Shown piece by piece: positions 17,421-26,022 of a stretch of 64,000 nucleotides of DNA. Origin of the DNA: Flavobacterium zhairuonense (GTDB taxonomy: Bacteria > Bacteroidota > Bacteroidia > Flavobacteriales > Flavobacteriaceae); contig NZ_SJSY01000073.1 in assembly GCF_004352915.1 (NCBI RefSeq), positions 62,001-126,000 of the forward strand, in the 5' to 3' direction. How positions within the stretch are numbered: position 1 is the first letter of the stretch; each line of letters opens with the position of its first letter. Position numbers and translations under genes: made by a program. The notes under the pieces are model-generated. The model saw only the letters and a program-made list of their open reading frames with translations, was not told the origin of the DNA and made no database searches.

Positions 17421-17452
17421 AACCCGACAGGTTTTTAAAACCTGTCGGGTTT
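17421..17452 (-). terminator. Palindromic terminator downstream of secA
   Basis: A near-perfect palindrome, AACCCGACAGG pairing with CCTGTCGGGTT, separated by a short T/A stretch and flanked by A/T runs, 32 bases past the secA stop. Confidence 0.8.
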
Positions 17453-17483
17453 GCTATATAATTATAATTTGAAATATAATTTA

Positions 17484-20400
17484 TTATTTAACTAAAACCC
17501 AAGCTCCAGAAGCTAAAAGTGTTTCTGCTTTTTTGAATTTCATTTCTTCAGTTTTGCCTGTTGCAACTTCCTGAACTGTTACAGTATCATTTCTGTTGAT
17601 TTTTGGCATGTCTCTTACAATCGTTTCAGTAACTTGACGTTGCTGTGTTTCCCCAGCTTCGCGATTGATGCTTTCGCTGTTTGGAATTTCGTCTTTGCTC
17701 AACTGCAAGTTTTCTTGTTGACGAACTTCTCTAGCTTCGTGAATTTCAGGAGCGTTTTGAGCAGGTAAATCACCTTTGAACAAGAATGAAATAACCTCTT
17801 TGTTAACGTTATCCAACATTCCTCTAAACAAGTTGAAAGCTTCTAATTTGTAGATAAGCAATGGATCTTTTTGCTCGTGAACAGCCAATTGAACAGATTG
17901 TTTCAATTCGTCCATTTTGCGTAAGTGTTTTTTCCAAGCTTCATCAACAATTGACAATGTGATGTTTTTCTCGAAATCAGCGATTAATTGAGCACCTTGG
18001 CTTTCGTATGCTTTTTTCAAATCAGTAACTACATTCAAAGTTTTGATTCCATCTGTAAAAGGAACTACAATTCTTTCGAAATGATTATTTGGTTCTTCAA
18101 AAACTCCTTTAATAATTGGGAAAGCTTCTCTTGCGCTTCTTTCTGTTTTTTCTGTATAGAAAGCTAAAGCTTCTTTATATACTTTTCCTGTAACTTCAAT
18201 ATCTGATAATTTTGCAAAATCAGCTTCAGAAATTGGAGATGTGATTCCGAAATAACGAATTAAATCAAACTCGTATCCTTTGAAATCATTTGTTACTTTA
18301 TTGTTGCTTACGATTAATTCGCAAGTATCATAAAGCATGTTAGCAATATCCAGTTTCAAACGCTCTCCGAACAATGCGTGACGACGACGTTTGTAAACTA
18401 CTTCACGTTGCGAGTTCATTACGTCATCATATTCTAATAAACGTTTACGAACACCAAAGTTGTTTTCTTCTACTTTTTTCTGAGCACGCTCGATAGATTT
18501 AGTCATCATAGAATGCTGAATAACTTCACCTTCTTTCAATCCCATTCTATCCATTACTTTCGCCACTCTTTCAGAACCGAACAAACGCATTAAGTTGTCT
18601 TCAAGAGAAACGTAGAACTGAGAACTTCCTGGATCTCCCTGACGACCAGAACGACCACGCAACTGTCTGTCTACACGACGAGAATCATGACGTTCTGTAC
18701 CAACGATTGCTAAACCTCCCGCAGCTTTAACTTCTGGAGATAATTTGATATCGGTACCACGACCAGCCATGTTTGTTGCAATAGTTACAACCCCAGCTTT
18801 ACCAGCTTCTTCAACGATTTGCGCCTCTTGCTTGTGCATTTTAGCGTTCAATACGTTGTGTTGGATTCCTCTCATTTTAAGCATACGGCTTAATAATTCT
18901 GAAATCTCTACAGAAGTTGTTCCAATCAATACTGGTCTTCCAGCGTTTGATAATTCAGTTACATCTTCGATTACTGCGTTGAATTTCTCACGAGTTGTTT
19001 TGTAGATGTAATCTTCTTTGTCAATTCTTGCAATTCCTTTATTTGTTGGAATTTCAACAACATCCAATTTGTAAATCTGCCATAATTCGCCAGCTTCTGT
19101 AACAGCAGTACCAGTCATACCGCCTAATTTGCTGTACATTCTGAAATAGTTCTGTAATGTTACAGTCGCAAAAGTTTGCGTTGCTGCTTCGATTTTTACG
19201 TTTTCTTTTGCTTCGATCGCTTGGTGAAGACCGTCAGAATAACGACGTCCATCCATGATACGACCTGTTTGTTCATCGACAATTAAAATTTTGTTGTCCA
19301 TGATAACATACTCAACATCTTTTTCAAATAAAGCATATGCTTTTAAAAGTTGCGTTAAAGTATGAATACGCTCGCTTTTTACTCCAAAATCTTGAAATAA
19401 TCTTTCTTTAGCTTCAGCTTCAGCGTCTTTGTCTAATTTTTGTTTTTCAATCGCAGCGATTTCTGTTCCGATGTCCGGTAAAACGAAGAAATCTGCATCA
19501 GTATCTCCAGAAAGGTATTTAATACCATTATCCGTTAATTCTACTTGATTGTTTTTTTCTTCAATCACAAAGTATAAAGCCTCATCAACTTTATGCATTT
19601 CGCGATTGTTGTCTTGCATGTATTGATTTTCAGTTTTTTGAAGCAATTGTTTAATTCCTTCTTCACTCAAAAATTTAATTAATGCTTTATTTTTAGGTAA
19701 ACTTCTGTAAGCTCTCAATAATTGGAAACCTCCATCTTTAGTATTACCTTCTTTGATTAATTTTTTAGCTTCAGCTAAGAAACCATTCGCTAACTGACGC
19801 TGTTGAGCAACTAAGTTTTCGATTTTTGGTTTCAATTCGTTGAATTCGTGACGATCTCCCTGAGGAACTGGTCCAGAAATAATAAGTGGCGTTCTAGCAT
19901 CATCAATTAATACAGAGTCAACCTCGTCGACAATTGCAAAATTGTGTTTTCTTTGAACTAAATCGCTAGGAGAGTGTGCCATGTTATCTCTTAAGTAATC
20001 GAAACCAAATTCGTTATTAGTTCCGTAAGTGATATCAGCGTCGTATGCTTTTTTTCTTTGTTCTGTACTTGGCTGGTGATTGTCAATACAGTCAACAGAT
20101 AAACCGTGAAATTCAAATAAAGGTGCTTTCCATGTACTATCACGTTTTGCTAAGTAGTCATTCACCGTTACTAAGTGAACTCCATTTCCTGTCAAAGCGT
20201 TTAAGTAAAGTGGAAGAGTAGCAACCAAAGTTTTACCTTCTCCCGTTTGCATTTCGGCAACTTTACCTTCGTGCAATACCATACCACCAATCAACTGAAC
20301 ATCATAGTGAATCATGTCCCAAGTGATATCTTTTCCTGCAGCATTCCATTTGTTAGCCCAAATTGCTTTGTCACCTTCAATAGTGATATAAGGTTTTGCT

Positions 20401-20825
20401 GCTGAAAATTCGCGATCTTTTGGAGTTGCAGTAACTTCAATATGAGAGTTTTCTTTAAAACGACGAGCCGTTTCTTTAACTACAGAAAACGCTTCTGGAA
20501 GAATTTCCAATAAAGTTTTTTCAGAGATTTCATAAGCTTCTTTTTCAAGAGCATCTATTGCATCATAAATGTCTTCTCTTTTATCGATGTCTTCGATGTT
20601 TTCTACTTCAGCTTTTAGTGAAGCGATTTTAGCATCTTTATCAGCTCTAGCTTCTTTAATTCTGTCTTTAAAATAAACGGTTCTTTCTCTTAATTCGTCG
20701 TTTGACAGACTCATTAATGGAGCTTCGAATGTTTTGATTTTATTTAAATAAGGTTGTAAAGCTTTGACATCTTTTTGTGATTTATCACCTACAAAGACTT
20801 TAATAATACTGTTTATGAAACTCAT
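17484..20825 (-). CDS. secA: Preprotein translocase ATPase SecA
   Basis: The motor ATPase of the Sec pathway, which pushes unfolded preproteins through SecYEG. It has 1113 residues, well above the ~900 of E. coli SecA; Bacteroidota SecA proteins carry insertions in the nucleotide-binding and preprotein-binding regions. Visible motifs are Walker [10 protein letters not shown], the DEAD-like [25 protein letters not shown], and the second ATPase domain with [12 protein letters not shown] and [11 protein letters not shown]. The usual C-terminal SecB/zinc motif (CxCxSGKxx) is absent; the protein ends [13 protein letters not shown]. It is monocistronic, with a palindromic terminator downstream. The start [15 protein letters not shown] fits the N-terminal membrane-binding helix. 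Confidence 0.97.
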   Translation of the reverse strand: MSFINSIIKVFVGDKSQKDVKALQPYLNKIKTFEAPLMSLSNDELRERTVYFKDRIKEARADKDAKIASLKAEVENIEDIDKREDIYDAIDALEKEAYEISEKTLLEILPEAFSVVKETARRFKENSHIEVTATPKDREFSAAKPYITIEGDKAIWANKWNAAGKDITWDMIHYDVQLIGGMVLHEGKVAEMQTGEGKTLVATLPLYLNALTGNGVHLVTVNDYLAKRDSTWKAPLFEFHGLSVDCIDNHQPSTEQRKKAYDADITYGTNNEFGFDYLRDNMAHSPSDLVQRKHNFAIVDEVDSVLIDDARTPLIISGPVPQGDRHEFNELKPKIENLVAQQRQLANGFLAEAKKLIKEGNTKDGGFQLLRAYRSLPKNKALIKFLSEEGIKQLLQKTENQYMQDNNREMHKVDEALYFVIEEKNNQVELTDNGIKYLSGDTDADFFVLPDIGTEIAAIEKQKLDKDAEAEAKERLFQDFGVKSERIHTLTQLLKAYALFEKDVEYVIMDNKILIVDEQTGRIMDGRRYSDGLHQAIEAKENVKIEAATQTFATVTLQNYFRMYSKLGGMTGTAVTEAGELWQIYKLDVVEIPTNKGIARIDKEDYIYKTTREKFNAVIEDVTELSNAGRPVLIGTTSVEISELLSRMLKMRGIQHNVLNAKMHKQEAQIVEEAGKAGVVTIATNMAGRGTDIKLSPEVKAAGGLAIVGTERHDSRRVDRQLRGRSGRQGDPGSSQFYVSLEDNLMRLFGSERVAKVMDRMGLKEGEVIQHSMMTKSIERAQKKVEENNFGVRKRLLEYDDVMNSQREVVYKRRRHALFGERLKLDIANMLYDTCELIVSNNKVTNDFKGYEFDLIRYFGITSPISEADFAKLSDIEVTGKVYKEALAFYTEKTERSAREAFPIIKGVFEEPNNHFERIVVPFTDGIKTLNVVTDLKKAYESQGAQLIADFEKNITLSIVDEAWKKHLRKMDELKQSVQLAVHEQKDPLLIYKLEAFNLFRGMLDNVNKEVISFLFKGDLPAQNAPEIHEAREVRQQENLQLSKDEIPNSESINREAGETQQRQVTETIVRDMPKINRNDTVTVQEVATGKTEEMKFKKAETLLASGAWVLVK

Positions 20826-20871
20826 GATTTATTGTATTTCTTTTATTATATAATATGTATTTGAACCAAAA

Positions 20872-20899
20872 AAAAAGTCTCTATGATGAGAGACTTTTT
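20872..20899 (-). terminator. Terminator after the DUF2795 gene
   Basis: An 11-bp stem (AAAAAGTCTCT with AGAGACTTTTT) around a 6-base loop, 17 bases past the DUF2795 stop on the minus strand and upstream of secA. Confidence 0.8.
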
Positions 20900-20915
20900 C
20901 ATTTGGTTTATTTTT

Positions 20916-21137
20916 TTAATATTCATCCTCATTCCAAAGATAATCTTCGTCTGTTGGATAATCTGGCCAAATTTCTTCCATTGATTCATATATCTCGCCT
21001 TCATCTTCGATTGATTGAAGGTTTTCTACTACTTCTAATGGAGCACCAGCTCTAATAGCGTAGTCAATAAGTTCATCTTTGTTAGCAGGCCATGGCGCAT
21101 CACTTAAATAAGATGCTAATTCTAATGTCCAATACAT
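20916..21137 (-). CDS. DUF2795 acidic protein
   Basis: A 73-residue soluble, strongly acidic protein. The N-terminal part, LASYLSDAPWPANKDELIDYAIRAGAPLEVVENLQSI in outline, matches the DUF2795 pattern of a small helical domain with conserved PWPA and a Gly-Ala-Pro turn. The C-terminus is a highly acidic tail rich in Asp, Glu, Tyr and Trp (EEIWPDYPTDEDYLWNEDEY). It has its own promoter (CTTG, 19 bases, TATTTTTG) and its own terminator, so it is a single-gene unit. No function is established; it is widely conserved in Bacteroidota and always short. Confidence 0.85.
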   Translation of the reverse strand: MYWTLELASYLSDAPWPANKDELIDYAIRAGAPLEVVENLQSIEDEGEIYESMEEIWPDYPTDEDYLWNEDEY

Positions 21138-21158
21138 CTGTTATCTGTTTAGTTTGTG

Positions 21159-21189
21159 CAAAAATAAATTTTTTACTGAAAAAGACAAG
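21159..21189 (-). promoter_or_regulatory. Promoter of the DUF2795 gene
   Basis: On the minus strand: a -33 box CTTG (3 of 4 against TTTG), a 19-base spacer and a -7 box TATTTTTG (21159-21166), 21 bases before the ATG. One of the best-formed Bacteroidota-type promoters in the window. Confidence 0.6.
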
Positions 21190-21238
21190 TAAATTTTGAT
21201 TTATTTTAATAAAATTTAAGAACGTCCCTATAATTGCA

Positions 21239-21308
21239 GATTTTAGATTGTTGATTTTAGATTTTTAGACCTGTTAAATCTAAAATCTTAACTCTAATCT
21301 AAAATTTT
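21239..21308. repeat. Word-repeat family E (GATTTTAGA words)
   Basis: The left arm AGATTTTAGATTGTTGATTT (from 21239) and the right arm (21276-21308; TCTAAAATCTTAACTCTAAT and on) form an inverted repeat with a short loop. The right arm runs into the stop codon of the cobalamin adenosyltransferase gene (21307-21309). Confidence 0.7.
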
Positions 21309-21876
21309 ATTTCCTCGGAATCCATTTTACTTCCTCCGCTTTTAAGTCAAACGACAACTTCCGTGCCAAGACAAAAAGATAGTCAGAAAGTCGGTTTAAG
21401 TACTTGATTGCTATTTCCGGAACATGTTCATTATGGCTTAAATGAACTGCCAAACGCTCTGCTCTACGACAAATACAGCGTGCTATATGACAATGTGACA
21501 CAGTTGGATGACCGCCTGGCAAGACAAAGTGAGTCATTGGCGGAAGGCTTTCTTCCATTGTATCTATTTCGTTTTCGAGCAATTCAATATCTGAATCAAT
21601 AATTCCAAGATTTTCTAAGCGAAGTTTGCCATTTTTTAAAACTTCTTTTTCCTGTGGAGTTGCCAAAATGGCACCAACGGTAAAAAGACGATCCTGAATT
21701 TCGATTAAAATGGTTTTGTAATGAGGATTCATTTCCTGATCACGAATCAATCCTATATAAGAATTCAGTTCATCAACAGTTCCGTAACTGTCAATTCTGA
21801 TATGATCTTTAGGAACGCGCGTGCCTCCAAAAAGCGCTGTTGTTCCTTTATCGCCTGTTTTTGTATATACTTTCAT
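21307..21876 (-). CDS. Cob(I)yrinic acid a,c-diamide adenosyltransferase, PduO type
   Basis: A 189-residue cytoplasmic enzyme that transfers the 5'-deoxyadenosyl group of ATP to cob(I)alamin, forming coenzyme B12. The N-terminal ATP-binding motif TKTGDKGTTALFGGTRVPK and the helical core with SYGTVDELNSYIG are typical of the PduO/MMAB family. ICRRAERLAV and YLNRLSDYLFVLARK near the C-terminus are the other signature segments. No other B12 gene and no cobalamin riboswitch is seen nearby, which fits salvage of imported corrinoid. Its stop codon overlaps a family-E repeat and a family-A repeat sits just upstream of its start. Confidence 0.94.
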   Translation of the reverse strand: MKVYTKTGDKGTTALFGGTRVPKDHIRIDSYGTVDELNSYIGLIRDQEMNPHYKTILIEIQDRLFTVGAILATPQEKEVLKNGKLRLENLGIIDSDIELLENEIDTMEESLPPMTHFVLPGGHPTVSHCHIARCICRRAERLAVHLSHNEHVPEIAIKYLNRLSDYLFVLARKLSFDLKAEEVKWIPRK

Positions 21877-21882
21877 TTTTTT

Positions 21883-21920
21883 TAAGATGCTAAGGTTCTA
21901 AGGTGCTGAGATGCTAAGTT
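21883..21920. repeat. Word-repeat family A, locus 4 (single arm)
   Basis: Four CTAAG/CTGAG words spaced about 8-9 bases, with no inverted partner. It ends 2 bases from the stop of the lipoprotein gene at 21923 and begins 7 bases before the adenosyltransferase start. Confidence 0.7.
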
Positions 21921-21922
21921 TT

Positions 21923-22486
21923 TTAGTTTTCTGTGAAACTGAGTTCATCATGCAGTTGAGTTAATTTTTCTTGAGCTTGATTGTTGAAGTTTCCATCTAC
22001 TCCATCAACAAAATGAGCAGTTGATTGAAGTTGGTAACAGCTTAGACAAACTTGAGTTTGGCAAATTACCGCATTATTTTTAAAATATATAAATGCAAGT
22101 CTTGGTTCATAACAGCCCGCTATGTTTGGATTTTTATATGTTTTTTTATTTCCAATAATCGAATTTAATCTTAAAATCTGACTTTGATTAAGTTTTTTCC
22201 TTTGACTAATTGTATTTATATATTTTCCTTTTTCATTAATAGGATTAAAGAAATGTTCACCAGAGAAACCAATATAATTTACTCCGATCACAGAGTCACA
22301 TTTTATATTTTCAGAATAGGATAGAGCGGGGTCTATTTTTAAGTTGACGATTTTATCGTTTAGCCAAAATATTTTTGTACTTGGTGTTTTTAGTGGTAAT
22401 TCAGGATATTGATTTTCATTTTTTGACACATTTTTGCATGATGTCAAAACCAAAAACGCGAGTAAAAAATATTTTATGATTCGCAT
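21923..22486 (-). CDS. Lipoprotein of unknown function
   Basis: A 187-residue lipoprotein: signal LLAFLVLTSC with Cys17 as the lipidated residue. I do not recognise the family. Visible features are an N-terminal Asn/Lys-rich linker, a beta-rich middle (KIFWLNDKIVNLKIDP), SQRKKLNQSQILRLNSIIGNKK with a helix, and NIAGCYEPRLAFIYFKNNAVICQTQVCLSCYQ. The last carries four cysteines (one in AGCYEP, then CQTQVC and LSC), suggesting disulfides or a metal site in the periplasm. The stop-to-start gap to the ABC ATPase gene is about 7 bases, so the two are probably co-transcribed. Confidence 0.7.
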   Translation of the reverse strand: MRIIKYFLLAFLVLTSCKNVSKNENQYPELPLKTPSTKIFWLNDKIVNLKIDPALSYSENIKCDSVIGVNYIGFSGEHFFNPINEKGKYINTISQRKKLNQSQILRLNSIIGNKKTYKNPNIAGCYEPRLAFIYFKNNAVICQTQVCLSCYQLQSTAHFVDGVDGNFNNQAQEKLTQLHDELSFTEN

Positions 22487-22493
22487 TTATTAT

Positions 22494-23201
22494 TTAAATC
22501 TTATTAGTTTGAAATTCTTTGGAAGTATCACTTTCAATTAATCCGTCTCTCAAACGAATAACTCTGTGGGCATAAGCCGCAATATCTTCTTCGTGAGTTA
22601 CCAGAATTACCGTATTTCCTTGAGCATGAATATCTCCAAAAAGTTTCATGATTTCTACAGAAGTTTTACTGTCTAAGTTTCCTGTTGGCTCATCGGCTAA
22701 GATTATTGAAGGTTTGTTGACCAATGCGCGAGCAACAGCAACACGTTGGCGTTGTCCTCCAGAAAGCTGATTCGGCTGGTGATCCATTCTGTCTGCAAGA
22801 TTAACTTGTGCTAGTACTTCTGTAGCGCGAGCGATTCTTTCGGATTTTCCGTAACCAGCATAAATCATTGGCAACGCAACATTATCAAGAGCAGTTGTTC
22901 TTGGCAAAAGATTAAAAGTCTGGAAAACAAAACCAATTTCTTTGTTTCTGATTTCGGCTAATTCATCATCTCGCATTTGGCTGACATCTTTTTCATTCAA
23001 AATATATCGTCCAGAAGTTGGAGTATCTAAACAACCTAATAAATTCATCAATGTTGATTTTCCAGATCCCGAAGGCCCCATCAAAGCAACATATTCGCCT
23101 TTATTTATTTCGAGATCAATTCCTTTTAAAACATAAACAATTTCATTTCCAAGTGTAAAATTTCGTTTTATGTCGGTTATTTTAATTAATGGATTTGCCA
23201 T
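22494..23201 (-). CDS. ABC transporter ATPase, LolD/MacB type
   Basis: A 235-residue cytoplasmic ATPase subunit. Walker [10 protein letters not shown] is at 42-50, the signature [16 protein letters not shown] follows, Walker B is [13 protein letters not shown], and the switch His is in VTHEED. The length and the sequence around [16 protein letters not shown] put it in the LolD/MacB/FtsE-like group that powers transport of lipoproteins, peptides or antibiotics from the periplasmic side. No FtsX-like permease is adjacent, so the partner is elsewhere. The gene is followed closely by an unknown lipoprotein. The clade call is firm, the substrate is not. Confidence 0.9.
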   Translation of the reverse strand: MANPLIKITDIKRNFTLGNEIVYVLKGIDLEINKGEYVALMGPSGSGKSTLMNLLGCLDTPTSGRYILNEKDVSQMRDDELAEIRNKEIGFVFQTFNLLPRTTALDNVALPMIYAGYGKSERIARATEVLAQVNLADRMDHQPNQLSGGQRQRVAVARALVNKPSIILADEPTGNLDSKTSVEIMKLFGDIHAQGNTVILVTHEEDIAAYAHRVIRLRDGLIESDTSKEFQTNKI

Positions 23202-23457
23202 TTTGGTTTATAATTTTGGATTTAAAAGTACAAAACACTTTTCAATAAAATGATAAGTAGTAGAGAATTGGATTTTGTTACAAAAGCCTTTTTATAAATT
23301 AAGGGCTAAAAAGAATATGTTTTTAAAGTGTAAACCTGTTATATCTTTTTGCATTGTTTTTATATAATCATCATTATTTGTTGTGTTTTATAGTTTTAAA
23401 ACGTTTTTAGTTTTTAAAATGTGATAATAATGTAATTTTTTTTGAATTAAGTAGTGG

Positions 23458-23465
23458 TAAATTTG
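23458..23465 (+). promoter_or_regulatory. Candidate promoter -7 box for the lipoprotein at 23494
   Basis: TAAATTTG matches TAnnTTTG and ends 28 bases before the ATG. The 250 bases upstream of it, up to the divergent ABC gene, are AT-rich without other visible signals. Confidence 0.4.
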
Positions 23466-23493
23466 GTTATCTATTAATTAAATAATCAAGATT

Positions 23494-24156
23494 ATGAAAA
23501 GTATAAAAATAGCGGCAGGAATTACATTACTAGTATTGGGGTTGGCATCTTGTAAAGATGAAAAACAAGAAAAAGCTCAAAAGACCATTGAATCGTATGT
23601 TGTGTATGTTGATTCAGTAAAAAATATCAAGTCAGATGAGTTGAAAGCAAACTGGGAAAGTGTAGATGCTGAGTATAACAGAAGAGCTGAAAATGCACAA
23701 TTAGCTTTGGCCGATTTAAAAGATAATACTGCCGAAACAGCAAAAATAAATGCGAGCAAAGTCAAATATGAAGAATTTAAAAATGAAATGACTGTTGCTC
23801 TTGCACCGCCACCGGCTCCAAGTCCAAAACAGCAATTGCGAAATGCTTTGTTTGGAGAAGGAAGAATTGGAGATGATATGAGTTTTGCTTGGGTAAATGC
23901 TCAAAATATTCACAGTGTATATCAGCAATTTGTTCATACGGTTGAAGACAATAAAGACCGTTATTCTAGAGAAGATTGGGATGAAATTAAAGTATTGTAT
24001 GAAGCGCTAGACAGCCGAAAAAATACAGTTGAAAAAGAAGGCTTGACAGCTGAAGACAATAGAAAAATTGCAGGTTTAAAAATTAAATTTGCGCCTATGT
24101 ATAAAATAAACAGAATGGGAGCAAAAGCAGAAGAAAATAGAGATGCAAAAAAATAA
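23494..24156 (+). CDS. Helical lipoprotein with a Pro-rich linker
   Basis: A 220-residue lipoprotein: the signal ends LGLASC, with Cys20 as the anchor. The first half (VDSVKNIKSDELKANWESVDAEYNRR) and the last part (DKDRYSREDWDEIKVLYEAL-like) are charged and helical and look like two related helical hairpins. Between them a short Ala/Pro linker, ALAPPPAPSPK, separates the halves. It resembles the DUF6565-type helical lipoproteins of Flavobacterium; I recall no function. It stands alone, divergent from the ABC ATPase gene and ended by a shared terminator. Confidence 0.7.
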   Translation: MKSIKIAAGITLLVLGLASCKDEKQEKAQKTIESYVVYVDSVKNIKSDELKANWESVDAEYNRRAENAQLALADLKDNTAETAKINASKVKYEEFKNEMTVALAPPPAPSPKQQLRNALFGEGRIGDDMSFAWVNAQNIHSVYQQFVHTVEDNKDRYSREDWDEIKVLYEALDSRKNTVEKEGLTAEDNRKIAGLKIKFAPMYKINRMGAKAEENRDAKK

Positions 24157-24180
24157 ATTTTAATTATTTTGAATTAGTAA

Positions 24181-24208
24181 AAAAGACGATCATTTCTGAT
24201 CGTCTTTT
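24181..24208. terminator. Bidirectional terminator
   Basis: A perfect 12-bp stem (AAAAGACGATCA with TGATCGTCTTTT) and 4-base loop between the convergent lipoprotein and methyltransferase genes; it ends 2 bases before the latter's stop codon. Confidence 0.85.
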
Positions 24209-24209
24209 T

Positions 24210-24989
24210 TTATGCTCGTATTATAAAATGTTCTTTTGGCTGTTCATATCTGAAGAAAACAAATCCCCATTGAAAAGTATCAATCGTGACTTTTACTTTT
24301 GGATGATTTTTTATAATCTCCCAAGCTTCTTCCATGTCTGGAGACCAATGAATATCATCGAAAATCCAAACCGAATCGTTGTTGATTGTTGGAAGTAAAA
24401 GTTCAAAATATTCTAAAGTTGCTTTTTTAGAGTGGTTTCCATCAAAATAGATTAAATCGTAAATTGAAGATTGAAGATTTTCTGAAATTAAAAAAGATTC
24501 AAATTCCGAAATTACACTTTCGACATTATTACAATCGAATTCATTCAATTGGTTTTGGGCGATATTTGCCGTATTTGGACAGCCTTCAATCGTAATTACT
24601 TTCCCTTTTGGATTTGCTAGAGCCAAAGCTGCAGTTGCTAATCCTAAAGAAGTTCCAATTTCAAGAACATTTTGTGGCTGAAAATAATTCGCAACACGGA
24701 AAAGTAATTCAGCGCGCTTTGAAGAAATTCCTGCTGTTTTGGCAATTTTAGAAATTTGTCTTCGATTTGATTTGAAAACTCTCGAGCCCGCACCAAAATC
24801 GGTTACTTCAATGAAGTTTTGATTTTCTAAATGCGATTTTCTATACTTTTCAAGTATGCTGTATTCTGGCTTTGGTTTTTTATCATAAAAACACTTTGTC
24901 AATAAATTAAAAACAAACGGAGAATGTACCGCATGTTCGTTTTTAGAATGCCACAGAAATTTTATATATGATTTGATCTGGAAAAGCAC
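24210..24989 (-). CDS. SAM-dependent O-methyltransferase-like protein
   Basis: A 259-residue class I methyltransferase. The SAM-binding motif I is VLEIGTSLGLATAALALA, with the acidic ribose-binding residue in KVITIEGCPN. DLIYFDGNHSKKATLEYF and DSVWIFDDIHWSPDMEEAW give the metal-coordinating and catalytic positions expected of catechol-O-methyltransferase-type enzymes. The N-terminal ~80 residues (FLWHSKNEHAVHSPFVFNLL) are a helical cap common to Bacteroidota members. The acceptor is unknown. It lies 29 bases downstream of the FKBP gene on the same strand, so the two may share a transcript. Confidence 0.85.
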   Translation of the reverse strand: MLFQIKSYIKFLWHSKNEHAVHSPFVFNLLTKCFYDKKPKPEYSILEKYRKSHLENQNFIEVTDFGAGSRVFKSNRRQISKIAKTAGISSKRAELLFRVANYFQPQNVLEIGTSLGLATAALALANPKGKVITIEGCPNTANIAQNQLNEFDCNNVESVISEFESFLISENLQSSIYDLIYFDGNHSKKATLEYFELLLPTINNDSVWIFDDIHWSPDMEEAWEIIKNHPKVKVTIDTFQWGFVFFRYEQPKEHFIIRA

Positions 24990-25017
24990 TTCGAAATTTT
25001 AGGGATAAATACTGAAA

Positions 25018-25485
25018 TTAGTTTACTGAAATCAATTTTACATCAAAAATCAGGACTGAACCTGCAGGTATCGTACCAACGTTTTTGTCTTCATATGCTA
25101 GATGCGCCGGAATCAAAAGTACACCACTTCCGCCTTCTTTAAATAAAGGAATTCCTTCTGTCCATCCAGCAATAACTCTATTTAAAGGAAAAGTAGCTCC
25201 ATTAACACTTTGGTCAAATACTTTTTCATTCGTCAAATAGCCTTTGTAAGCAACAGTAACCGAAGATGTTGCTGTTGGTTGTTTTCCAGTTCCTGGTTCA
25301 GTTATAATGTAGTACAATCCTGAATCTGATCTTTGGGCTGTTAAATTTTTCTTTGCTAAATAATCGGTAATTTGTTTTTCGTTTTCAGCTGAATAATCTT
25401 TTGGAGTTGTATTCAAATCTTTATCAGAGCTAGAGCATGAAATAAAAAGTGTTAATGTAAATAATGTGGCTAATAATTTTTTCAT
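25018..25485 (-). CDS. FKBP-type peptidyl-prolyl isomerase lipoprotein
   Basis: A 155-residue periplasmic lipoprotein with Cys17 after LTLFIS. A linker of about 40 residues (KDLNTTPKDYSAENEKQ) leads into a single FKBP domain: SVTVAYKGYLTNEKVFDQSV, the turn VIAGWTEGIPLFKEGGSGVLLIPAHLAYED and the last strand SVLIFDVKLISV. These contain the expected Tyr, Asp, Trp and Ile/Leu active-site positions. It would catalyse proline isomerisation during folding of exported proteins. Gliding-motility-linked FKBPs of this phylum look similar, but no gld gene is nearby. Confidence 0.88.
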   Translation of the reverse strand: MKKLLATLFTLTLFISCSSSDKDLNTTPKDYSAENEKQITDYLAKKNLTAQRSDSGLYYIITEPGTGKQPTATSSVTVAYKGYLTNEKVFDQSVNGATFPLNRVIAGWTEGIPLFKEGGSGVLLIPAHLAYEDKNVGTIPAGSVLIFDVKLISVN

Positions 25486-25531
25486 GTGGTATTTATTTTA
25501 AACTTCGTAAATATAGGAAAATTGCTTTTTT

Positions 25532-25561
25532 AGTCGCAGTCACAGTCACAGTTTTCAGTTT
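25532..25561. repeat. Word-repeat family C, left arm
   Basis: CAGTC/CAGTT words spaced 6-7 bases, directly against the stop codon of the four-helix-bundle gene. The sense is opposite to the arm at 25984-26016 and to the solo copy at 58508-58537. Confidence 0.75.
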
Positions 25562-25926
25562 TATCCGCATCCAAACTTGTTAGGATTCTGGATCATATAA
25601 TTTATTAATCGCCCAATTTCAAGACTTTTAGTGTTTAGTTTATCAAATGTTTCTTTTGTAATATATTGGCATTCTAATGAAAATTCGAGCCATGTACTTG
25701 TTTCTGAGTTTTCAGCGTCACTATCAGTTAATTTGCTTATAAAGTGATTAGTATATCTTCTTTTTCTGTATGATTCAGCAATATTTGCACTAACACTTCT
25801 TGAAGATCGGCGTATTTGATCAGTTAAGGAAAATCTTTCTTCTTTAGGGAACGTTTTTGACAATTCAAAAATTTCCATTGCAAGTTCAAATGACTTTTTA
25901 TAAGCTAATAATTCTTTGAAATCCAT
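25561..25926 (-). CDS. Four-helix-bundle protein (S23/IVS type)
   Basis: A 121-residue protein of the family first found in intervening sequences of 23S rRNA genes and related to the Avd accessory proteins of diversity-generating retroelements. The pattern is clear: LAYKKSFELAMEIFELSKTFPKEERFSLTDQIRRSSRSVSAN in outline, with FPKEERFSLTDQIRRS and SANIAESYRKR as signatures, then two more helices ending ETFDKLNTKSLEIGRLINYM. The basic groove of the helix bundle is thought to bind nucleic acid. It is not inside an rRNA gene here and no reverse transcriptase is nearby. Instead it is framed by inverted family-C repeats, which sets it apart from all its neighbours. Confidence 0.9.
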   Translation of the reverse strand: MDFKELLAYKKSFELAMEIFELSKTFPKEERFSLTDQIRRSSRSVSANIAESYRKRRYTNHFISKLTDSDAENSETSTWLEFSLECQYITKETFDKLNTKSLEIGRLINYMIQNPNKFGCG

Positions 25927-25983
25927 TTTTTATTTTTCTACAAGAATAATAAAAAAAAGAAAGAAAAATCCCAAAATAAGTAT

Positions 25984-26016
25984 AAAAACTGAAAACTGCC
26001 ACTGAGACTGAAAACT
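25984..26016. repeat. Word-repeat family C, right arm
   Basis: ACTG words at 6-7 base spacing, 58 bases upstream of the four-helix-bundle start and 7 bases from the ABC-F stop. Confidence 0.75.
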
Positions 26017-26022
26017 TATGAT

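Larger units (their letters stand above)
25532..26016. mobile_element. Candidate element: four-helix-bundle gene between inverted family-C repeats
   Basis: Family-C words lie at both ends: 25532-25561 (CAGTCACAGTCACAGTTTTC and on) and 25984-26016 (CTGAAAACTGCCACTGAGAC and on). The two arms are inverted relative to each other and enclose one gene, the S23/IVS-type protein at 25561-25926. The inner edge of the left arm coincides with that gene's stop codon. The unit of about 485 bases sits neatly between an ABC-F gene (7 bases away) and an FKBP gene. There is no transposase and no target duplication that I can see, so the mobile nature is inference. Confidence 0.4.
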
